A stretch of 28,259 bases of DNA, from the NCBI GenBank assembly GCA_051000345.1, contig JBPCOJ010000056.1, forward strand, positions 1 through 28,259, in the 5' to 3' direction. Under the pieces are notes generated by a model that was not told where the DNA came from, did no database searches, and saw nothing but the letters and a program-made list of their open reading frames with translations. The stretch's first letter is position 1, and each line of letters opens with the position of its first letter. The DNA is from JBHENC01 sp051000345. GTDB lineage: Bacteria > Acidobacteriota > Blastocatellia > Pyrinomonadales > Pyrinomonadaceae. Positions 22,683-28,259 of the stretch are shown here, piece by piece. Both the position numbers and the translations under genes were made by a program.

Positions 22683-24113
22683 ATGCCTTTCACGCGCTTT
22701 GATCGTTATGTTGATCGCCATGCGCGCTCGTTTACGGAGCGGCTGCAGGCTTTGTGCCGTATGCCTTCGGTGGCGGCGCGCGGGACTGGAATGCGCGCGA
22801 TGTCGGAAGCCGTCGAGCAACTTTTGCAGCGCACGGGCGCAGGCACGCGTGTCTTTAAGATGGGTCACGGCGGCTATCCGATTATTTACGGCGAATGCGG
22901 CGCACATCATCGTTGCTTTATCGTTTACGGGCATTACGATGTGGCGCCCGTCGGACAATTAACGGATTGGTCTGCGGGGCCGTTCGCCGCCGAGGTCAAA
23001 GACGGCAAACTCTACGGGCGCGGCGCGGCGAACAGCAAAGGCAATCTGGTGGCGCGTCTCGCCGCCGTCGAAGCTTATCAAAAGACGTTCGGCAAGCTGC
23101 CCGTTTGCCTGCGCTTTATCATCGAAGGCGAAGAAGGCATCGGCAGTCCTAGCCTTTATCGCTTCACAAAAGAGCACGCGGATTTATTGTGCGTCGAAGG
23201 TTGCATCTGGGACGAAGGCGCGAAGGACACGCGCGAGCGTCCTGTTATTAGTTTAGGCTTCAAAGGCATTTTGTTTGTCGAGTTGCGCGTGACGGGCGCG
23301 CGCGCCGATTTGCATTCCAAGTGGGGAACGATTGTGCCTAATCCTGCGTGGCGGCTCGTGCAGGCGCTGGCGACGATAACTTCGCCGAAGGGCGTGATTA
23401 CGATTGACGGCTTTTCGTCGCACATCGCGCCCGTTGCGGCGGAAGACGCGGACGCGCTGAAGCTTATCGAGTTGGACGAGGCAGGCCTCAAAAAAGAGTT
23501 TCGCATAGGTCATTGGGTGCGCGATATGAAAGGCCGCGCGCTCGTTAAGGAACATATCTTCGGCGCGACTTGCACGATCTGCGGCATACGCACAGGCCAC
23601 ACGGAAGCGGGGCCGAAAACAGTTTTGCCCGGCGCGGCGATGGCGCGGCTGGACTTTCATTTAGTGCCGGATTTAACGCCGGAGCTTGTCTTGAAACTGC
23701 TGCGCGCTCACTTAGACACGCGAAATTTTCAAGACATAGAAATCATCCAACTCGGCGCAGCGCCCGTCGCCAAAGCGAGCGCGCAAAGCACAGTCGCACG
23801 CGCTGCCATCGAATCCGCCGAAGCCGCTTATCATGTCGCGCCGCTTGTTTATCCACTCGATCCGGCGAGCGGGCCGGTTGGCGCGGTCTGCGGCATTACG
23901 AGTCCGCCCGTGCCTGTCGTGTCCTTCGGCGCAGGCTATGCCGCGTCCAATTCGCACGGCGCAGATGAAAACATACGCCTCGACGATTTTCTGCAAAGCA
24001 TCAAATTCTTCGGGCGCATGATTCATCATCTAGGACAAACGGAAACACACGCGCCGACAAAAAGCGTTAAGGCTCACGCGCGCTTATCCGCCGACAATAA
24101 ATCAGCCGACTAA
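22683..24113 (+). CDS. M20-family dipeptidase/deacylase
   Basis: A 476-aa cytoplasmic metallopeptidase of the M20 (M20A/CNDP dipeptidase-like) family, which hydrolyses dipeptides or N-acyl amino acids at a two-zinc centre. Seen: YGHYDVAP (zinc ligand His84, Asp86), IIEGEEGIGS (general base Glu150 and ligand Glu151), the lid-domain ADLHS (His211) and the C-terminal SHGADENI (ligand His425). The bridging Asp normally found in GRGxxDDKG reads GRGAANSKG, giving Asn117 in that position, so either metal binding is altered or this is a subfamily variant. The lid dimerisation domain (about 190-320) is intact. Length fits the family. The gene starts 53 bp after the MITE-like element. No clear Shine-Dalgarno precedes the ATG, which begins the conserved first helix. 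Confidence 0.9.
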   Translation: MPFTRFDRYVDRHARSFTERLQALCRMPSVAARGTGMRAMSEAVEQLLQRTGAGTRVFKMGHGGYPIIYGECGAHHRCFIVYGHYDVAPVGQLTDWSAGPFAAEVKDGKLYGRGAANSKGNLVARLAAVEAYQKTFGKLPVCLRFIIEGEEGIGSPSLYRFTKEHADLLCVEGCIWDEGAKDTRERPVISLGFKGILFVELRVTGARADLHSKWGTIVPNPAWRLVQALATITSPKGVITIDGFSSHIAPVAAEDADALKLIELDEAGLKKEFRIGHWVRDMKGRALVKEHIFGATCTICGIRTGHTEAGPKTVLPGAAMARLDFHLVPDLTPELVLKLLRAHLDTRNFQDIEIIQLGAAPVAKASAQSTVARAAIESAEAAYHVAPLVYPLDPASGPVGAVCGITSPPVPVVSFGAGYAASNSHGADENIRLDDFLQSIKFFGRMIHHLGQTETHAPTKSVKAHARLSADNKSAD

Positions 24114-24206
24114 CGGGCTTGTCAATCCACATTGTTTTTGTATGATGAGAAAAACGCGCGCCGTCATTGTCATTTAACATTCAGCGTCAAAGAGGTATGA
24201 GAAGTT

Positions 24207-26252
24207 TTGTCGATTGCCAGCCAATCAATCAAGCATGAAATCGAAGCGTTGCGAAGGGAAGTCAGCCGCCACGAAGAGCTTTACTACGTTTTCGATAACC
24301 CGGAAATTTCCGATGTCGAATACGACGCGTTGCTCGCGCGGCTTCGTACACTTGAAGAAGCGCACCCGGAATATGCCGCCCCGGACAGCCCGACGCAGAG
24401 AGTCGGCGGGCGACCCGTCGAAGGCTTTACGGAATACGTGCATCGCCGCCCGATGCTGTCCCTCGAAAACAGTTACAACATAGAAGAGTTGCGCCGCTTC
24501 GACGAACGCTGCCGAAAATTAGCCGACGGGCGCAGCTTCGATTACGTCGCGGAACTTAAAATCGACGGCCTTTCAATTTCGCTGCATTATGAAGACGGTT
24601 TGCTTGTGCGCGGCGTGACACGCGGCGACGGGCGGCGCGGTGAAGATGTCACGCCGAACGTTCGCACGATTCGCGCGATTCCGTTGCGCTTAAAAACGGG
24701 CGATGCGGCATCGAATGAGCAGTTGCGCAATATGGAAGTGCGCGGCGAAGCGTATTTGCCGCGCAGCGAGTTCGAGCGCATCAACGCCGAACGCGAAGAA
24801 GAAGAATTGCCGCGCTTCGCCAATCCGCGCAACGCCGCTGCCGGAACCATCCGCCAACTCGATTCAAAAATCGTCGCCAAGAGACGCCTCGGCATGTTCG
24901 CTTACGATGTTCTCGCGGGCGAGCGCAAACCTTTTGCAAGTCACTGGGATGCTCTTAACGCGCTCGAACGAGCGGGCTTTCAAGTTAATCCGAACCGCGC
25001 ATTATGCGCTTCGGTTGATGAAGTAATTCAGTATTGCGAACAGATGGAATTCAAGCGCGACGAACTCGGCTACGAGATCGATGGCGTCGTGGTGAAAATA
25101 AATTCCACAGCGCTTCAAGAAGAATTCGGCGCGACGACGAAAGCGCCGCGCTGGGCGATTGCGTATAAATATCCGGCGCGGCAAGCGACGACGCAGGTGC
25201 TTTCCATCGTCGTGCAGGTCGGGCGCACGGGCGCGCTCACGCCCGTCGCCAATCTCGAACCCGTTCAACTCGCAGGCACAATCGTTTCGCGCGCGACGCT
25301 CCACAACGCGGATGAAATCAAACGTCTAGGCATACGCACAGGCGATTTTGTGTTGATCGAAAAAAGCGGCGAAATTATTCCGAAGGTAATCAAGGTCGTC
25401 GAATCGAAACGCACCGGCGCGGAAAAACCTTTTCGTATGCCGAAGAAGTGTCCCGTGTGCGGCGGCCTCGTTTCAAGACCCGAAGGCGAAGTCGTCGCCC
25501 GCTGTGTCGCCGCCGATTGCCCCGCGCAATTGAAAGCGCGTCTCTTGCATTATGCGTCGCGCCGAGCAATGCGTATCGAAGGATTGGGCGAGGCTTTAGT
25601 GGAACAGCTTGTCGAGAAAAAAATGGTGCGCGATGTCGCGGATATTTACGCCTTGCGAATCGAAGATGTCGTTGCGCTCGAACGCAAGGCGGAAAAGTCT
25701 GCGGCGAATCTGATGCGTGAAATCGAAGCGAGCAAGACGCGCGATTTGCCGCACTTGATTTACGGTTTAGGCATTCGTCACGTCGGCGAAAGAACCGCCG
25801 GGATTCTCGCGCGCAATTTCAAATCGCTGCAAACTCTGGGCGCGGCGAGCGTCGAAGAAATGGACGCCGTGCATGAGATCGGTTTGACGGTTGCGCAGAG
25901 CGTGCGCGACTGGTTCGACGATGAAGGCAACCGAAATTTGTGCGAACGCTTGGGCGCGGCGGGCGTGCAAACAATGCTCGAAAGTAACAGTGCGGGCGCT
26001 GCGTCATCCGAAGAATTCGCGGGCAAGCAATTTGTGTTGACGGGACGCCTTGAAACGATGACGCGCGACGAAGCGCGTGTACTCATTGAATCACGCGGCG
26101 GGCGCGTGACCTCGACGGTCAGCAAGAAAACGGATTACGTCGTGGCGGGCGAAGAAGCCGGATCGAAACTCGACAAAGCGAACGCGCTCGGCCTGCGTGT
26201 GATTGACGAACCGGCGCTCAAAGCATTGTTTGCAGAATTTGGAACAGCCTAA
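24207..26252 (+). CDS. ligA: NAD-dependent DNA ligase
   Basis: A 681-aa replicative DNA ligase that seals nicks using NAD+. Domains in order: Ia NMN-binding (about 5-70, HEELYYVFDNPEISDVEYD), adenylation (about 70-315) with nucleophile Lys118 in KIDG, OB fold (about 320-400), a four-Cys zinc finger (Cys415, Cys418, Cys433, Cys438), helix-hairpin-helix repeats (about 445-590) and a C-terminal BRCT domain (about 598-680, FVLTGRLETMTRDEAR...KKTDYVVAGEEAGSKLDKA). Length is typical. The start is TTG at 24207, chosen because AGAGGT lies 10 bases upstream and the conserved helix follows directly. The ATG at 24197 is in another frame and stops after 13 codons. The gene is probably transcribed alone. 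Confidence 0.97.
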   Translation: MSIASQSIKHEIEALRREVSRHEELYYVFDNPEISDVEYDALLARLRTLEEAHPEYAAPDSPTQRVGGRPVEGFTEYVHRRPMLSLENSYNIEELRRFDERCRKLADGRSFDYVAELKIDGLSISLHYEDGLLVRGVTRGDGRRGEDVTPNVRTIRAIPLRLKTGDAASNEQLRNMEVRGEAYLPRSEFERINAEREEEELPRFANPRNAAAGTIRQLDSKIVAKRRLGMFAYDVLAGERKPFASHWDALNALERAGFQVNPNRALCASVDEVIQYCEQMEFKRDELGYEIDGVVVKINSTALQEEFGATTKAPRWAIAYKYPARQATTQVLSIVVQVGRTGALTPVANLEPVQLAGTIVSRATLHNADEIKRLGIRTGDFVLIEKSGEIIPKVIKVVESKRTGAEKPFRMPKKCPVCGGLVSRPEGEVVARCVAADCPAQLKARLLHYASRRAMRIEGLGEALVEQLVEKKMVRDVADIYALRIEDVVALERKAEKSAANLMREIEASKTRDLPHLIYGLGIRHVGERTAGILARNFKSLQTLGAASVEEMDAVHEIGLTVAQSVRDWFDDEGNRNLCERLGAAGVQTMLESNSAGAASSEEFAGKQFVLTGRLETMTRDEARVLIESRGGRVTSTVSKKTDYVVAGEEAGSKLDKANALGLRVIDEPALKALFAEFGTA

Positions 26253-26346
26253 GAAGTATCCGCCGCTCGTACTTGCCGCATCGCATAGGTTAGAACTAAC
26301 ATTTCCTATCGACAATCATTTCAACAATCGGAGTGGATAAAATTAA

Positions 26347-26781
26347 GTGGCTGAACAAACAAATGAACTCGAACTCGTGTACACGCTTTTTTGCGACGAC
26401 GTGCGGCTTGAAGTCGGCAATAAGCTTTCGCTGATGGGCGTGTTTCAAAACATTATGGTGCAGCAGTTGCCGGTGTCGCTTATCAAATTCGCCGTCGTCA
26501 ATCACTGGCAGGGAACGGGCGCGCATCTTTCCGAAGTGCGTATTTTATCGCCGGATCGCAGGCAGCCGATTGTCGTTTCGCAGCCGACGCGCTTCGAGAT
26601 TGCAGCGGGCGGCTTCGCCGACAACATCAGCTTTTTCGTCAACGTCAGTTTTCCCGCCGCCGGACAATACTGGGTGCAAACCCTGATCGACTCTTCACTC
26701 TTTGACGAGCAGCCGCTGATCGTTGCCGACGCGCGCACGGCACAGACGACGACAGACACAAGTTCAGAAGCAATTAACTAA
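26347..26781 (+). CDS. DUF6941-like conserved protein, function unknown
   Basis: A 144-aa soluble protein starting at GTG 26347, with GGAG 14 bases and GGAT about 8 bases upstream. It opens with LVYTLFCDDVRLEVGNKLSL and MGVFQNI, the pattern of a widespread small family (DUF6941-type: '..ADDVR.E..GKLSLMGIFD.I') of unknown role. It continues with alternating strands (IKFAVVNHW, HLSEVRILSP, ISFFVNVSFPAAGQYWVQTLID), consistent with a beta sandwich. The Thr-rich tail is disordered. It ends 45 bases before a bidirectional hairpin shared with the convergent tRNA gene. Family naming is from memory of the N-terminal pattern. Confidence 0.78.
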   Translation: MAEQTNELELVYTLFCDDVRLEVGNKLSLMGVFQNIMVQQLPVSLIKFAVVNHWQGTGAHLSEVRILSPDRRQPIVVSQPTRFEIAAGGFADNISFFVNVSFPAAGQYWVQTLIDSSLFDEQPLIVADARTAQTTTDTSSEAIN

Positions 26782-26826
26782 ATAAGGAAGCGGCAATAGA
26801 AAAGTCTTTTGCGTTTTAGGAAAAAG

Positions 26827-26860
26827 AAAAGAGCGAGCCGTTTGATAGACTCGCTCTTTT
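26827..26860. terminator. Intrinsic terminator shared by tRNA-Leu and the DUF6941-like gene
   Basis: AAAAGAGCGAG (26827-26837) and CTCGCTCTTTT (26850-26860) form a perfect 11-bp stem with a 12-base loop. On the minus strand a T-rich run (TTTTCTTTTT) follows, giving a strong terminator for the tRNA. On the plus strand the stem itself ends in TTTT, so it may also stop the convergent gene. Confidence 0.85.
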
Positions 26861-26866
26861 CTAAGA

Positions 26867-26950
26867 TGCGGATGAGTGGGATCGAACCACCACGATGTCA
26901 CCATCACAGGCTTCTGAGACCTGCGCGTCTGCCAATTCCGCCACATCCGC
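26867..26950 (-). tRNA. tRNA-Leu, anticodon CAG
   Basis: An 84-nt class II tRNA on the minus strand. The acceptor stem GCGGATG pairs with CATCCGC, with A as discriminator. The D arm contains GGCGGAATTGGCAGACGCG. The anticodon stem CAGGT/GCCTG encloses the loop CTCAGAA with anticodon CAG (plus-strand positions 26914-26916), reading CUG leucine codons. A long variable arm (GTGATGGTGACATCGT) and T loop GGTTCGATCC follow. CCA is not encoded (TCT follows the discriminator). An intrinsic terminator lies directly downstream. Confidence 0.93.
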
Positions 26951-27022
26951 AAACGATAATTGACGCGAGTGCGAATGATACGGACAGGAACGCGCGGGTG
27001 TCAAGCGCGCTTCATTGGAGCG

Positions 27023-27622
27023 TTACGGACGACCGAGTATGTCGCCAAGCACGCCACCGACGCGGCTCGATCCACGACGTGAAGAGCGGTTGTCGTAACC
27101 GTCTTGATACCCACGACGAAAGCCGTCCTGAAAGCTGCGTTCGTATGTCGTGCGATCACCGTATGAATCGCGGTAGCCGGTGCTCGCATCGCGGTATGTG
27201 TTTGAATCGCGGTAGTTGGAATTTCTGCCGGAAGCGCGGTCATTTTGTCCTAAACGATAGCCTTCACGGTAACCATTATCTACGGCAACACGGCGTACTT
27301 CTGTGCGGCTGTAAGAACCGTTGCGGTCACGATTGCGATCTCTGTCTCCATCACGATCACGGTCTCTGTCGCGGTCATCATTGCGGTCATCATCGCGGTC
27401 ATCACGATCTCTGCGGTCACGGTCTGACCCGCGTCCATCGCGCCGCCCGTCGCGCGCATCGTGGCCGTTTACGAACACGTCTCTTTTGTCTCTTTTGTCT
27501 TTTTTGCCATGCCCGCGTCCCTGCATCGGGTCGGCGAATGAAACGACGGGCAATGCGATGGCGACGATCAGCGCCAGCATTGCCGCGCGCAATGTAAATG
27601 TTTTGTTCTCGAAATTAGTCAT
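27023..27622 (-). CDS. Secreted Arg/Asp-rich low-complexity protein
   Basis: A 199-aa protein with a Sec signal peptide (hydrophobic core AAMLALIVAIALPVV, likely cut after Ala30 in SFA-DP). The mature region begins with a Lys/Arg/Asp-rich part containing a long run of alternating Arg-Asp units (about 58-103). It continues with a Tyr/Gly/Arg/Asp-rich C-terminal half in which a motif recurs: GYREGYRLGQNDRASGR and FQDGFRRGYQDGYDN. It ends GGVLGDILGRP. I do not know a function. The repeated 'DG-x-R-x-GYxxGxxD' helix-like unit is seen in secreted proteins of acidobacteria (from memory). Ribosome site AGGGAG lies about 7 bases before the ATG at 27622. The complementary plus-strand frame (26809-27597) is a by-product of the repeats. 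Confidence 0.8.
   Translation of the reverse strand: MTNFENKTFTLRAAMLALIVAIALPVVSFADPMQGRGHGKKDKRDKRDVFVNGHDARDGRRDGRGSDRDRRDRDDRDDDRNDDRDRDRDRDGDRDRNRDRNGSYSRTEVRRVAVDNGYREGYRLGQNDRASGRNSNYRDSNTYRDASTGYRDSYGDRTTYERSFQDGFRRGYQDGYDNRSSRRGSSRVGGVLGDILGRP
27315..27435. repeat. Degenerate tandem repeat encoding Arg-Asp units
   Basis: Short units of the form CGGTCATC/CGATCACGGTCT recur with small changes across about 120 bp inside the secreted Arg/Asp-rich protein gene. They encode alternating Arg and Asp codons. Slippage at such a tract could change protein length between strains. Confidence 0.65.
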
Positions 27623-27948
27623 AATGTGCTCCCTTGTGAACGCTTGTTCGCGTTCGATGTATCGGATAATGTGATTCGACTCGAAAGGATTTTCAATCGG
27701 GGCAGCCTTGACGTTAGCAATCGACGCGCCACGCTTGCCGGAGCGCTAAACCGGGTATTTTGGCGGAAATAAGTGCCGATTGATTGCCGCGATGCCGTAG
27801 AAAGTATAGCCATGAACGCTATTCGTGCAGGCAGCCGCGAATAATTTTCAGGAACAACGGTGCAGATTTTGAGTCGAAGGCTTGCGGTTGCGGGCGCAAC
27901 GGTGTGATTGTTATAGTTGCCGTTCGATACGTTGCGCCGAAAAAACAA
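27623..27948. other. Intergenic region between divergent genes
   Basis: About 325 bp between the Arg/Asp-rich gene (minus) and the yggS-like gene (plus). I see no coding frame. For the plus-strand gene a weak promoter can be drawn: TTGCGG (27888-27893) with TATAGT (27912-27917), 18 bases apart. Its -35 overlaps an inverted repeat GTTGCG-GG-CGCAAC (27887-27900), which could be an operator. For the minus-strand gene no convincing promoter was found. Confidence 0.35.
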
Positions 27949-28259
27949 ATGACGGAAAACATGCCCGGCCAGAGCGAAAGTTTGTCCGCACGCCTGCAAC
28001 TCATACGGCAGCGAATCGCGGCTTGTGCGCTGCGCAATCATCGCGCGCCGGAAGACATCACTTTAATCGCCGTTAGCAAAATGCACCCGCCGGAAATTGT
28101 GCAGCAGGCGATGAACGCGGGCGCAAGTGACTTCGGAGAAAACAGAGTTCAGGAAGCCGACGGTAAGATCGCGCAACTCGGCAACGGCGGCGCGCGCCCT
28201 CGCTGGCATTTGATCGGACATTTACAGGCCAACAAAGCGCGCCGCGCCGTAACGCTCTT
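27949..28259 (+). CDS. yggS: YggS/PLPBP-family pyridoxal phosphate homeostasis protein (5' part)
   Basis: The frame opens at ATG 27949 and runs off the window edge, giving the first 103 of about 230 residues. The sequence is diagnostic: LIAVSKMHPPEIVQQAMNAG contains the PLP-binding lysine (Lys44, AVSK). FGENRVQEA and WHLIGHLQANKARRAV follow at the expected spacing for the alanine-racemase-like TIM barrel. The family binds PLP without known enzymatic activity and keeps free PLP balanced in the cytoplasm. A second in-frame ATG at 27961 is possible. No strong Shine-Dalgarno is visible before either. Confidence 0.92.
   Translation, partial: MTENMPGQSESLSARLQLIRQRIAACALRNHRAPEDITLIAVSKMHPPEIVQQAMNAGASDFGENRVQEADGKIAQLGNGGARPRWHLIGHLQANKARRAVTL

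Noticed and set aside
24197..24238. 13-codon ORF (ATG 24197) overlapping the ligA start, possible leader peptide
   Set aside because: Its ATG lies within a base or two of the AGAGG site, too close for initiation. That spacing suits the ligA TTG instead.
27315..27435. Mobile or CRISPR-like tandem repeat
   Set aside because: The units are short, degenerate and in frame with Arg-Asp coding, so it is a coding microsatellite-like tract.
26809..27597. 262-codon plus-strand frame over the tRNA and the Arg/Asp-rich gene
   Set aside because: It crosses a terminator and a tRNA, and its His/Arg/Cys-rich sequence is the antisense of the Arg-Asp repeat. The minus-strand gene has a signal peptide and a ribosome site.

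Overview
The window looks like chromosomal DNA of a moderately GC-rich bacterium, most plausibly an Acidobacteriota member. That is an inference from gene content (class II ribonucleotide reductase, a DUF4388/J-domain protein, DUF6941-like and Arg/Asp-rich secreted proteins, many soluble signalling proteins). No rRNA or other taxonomic marker is present to settle it. About 20 protein genes and one tRNA-Leu(CAG) are supported, with a cut gene at each edge.

Layout. 1-1150: the 3' end of an unidentified gene, a bidirectional terminator and hslO (Hsp33) on the minus strand. 1.15-4.3 kb: a regulatory region with a consensus promoter, an NrdR-like box and a structured leader, then nrdJ (B12-dependent ribonucleotide reductase). 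4.3-7.3 kb: a 72-aa protein, an MFS exporter, two small unknown proteins and a PilZ protein. 7.4-8.7 kb (minus): a membrane-anchored BON protein and a secreted glycine-zipper protein, closed by two tandem terminators. 9.1-10.4 kb: an HDAC-like deacetylase and a double zinc-ribbon protein.

10.6-21.5 kb is a block of signal-transduction genes: a membrane HAMP-SpoIIE (RsbU-type) phosphatase; on the minus strand an HD-GYP protein with an unexplained C-terminal half and a DUF4388/J-domain/TPR protein; then a GAF histidine kinase with a degenerate ATP-binding domain; and a 1058-aa protein with no membrane segment that fuses a chemoreceptor signalling domain to a family-5 solute-binding domain. This fusion is the most unusual object here. 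Its receptor tip lacks the charged residues of canonical chemoreceptors, and it may act as an intracellular ligand sensor. Co-location suggests, but does not prove, that these genes work together.

21.6-22.7 kb looks accessory: an AT-richer HNH endonuclease gene and a 166-bp MITE/REP-like element with 12-bp terminal inverted repeats and three evenly spaced palindromes. 22.7-28.3 kb returns to housekeeping genes: an M20 peptidase with a substituted metal-bridging residue, ligA, a DUF6941-like protein, tRNA-Leu with its terminator, an Arg/Asp-rich secreted protein, and the 5' part of a YggS/PLPBP-type PLP-homeostasis gene cut by the window edge.
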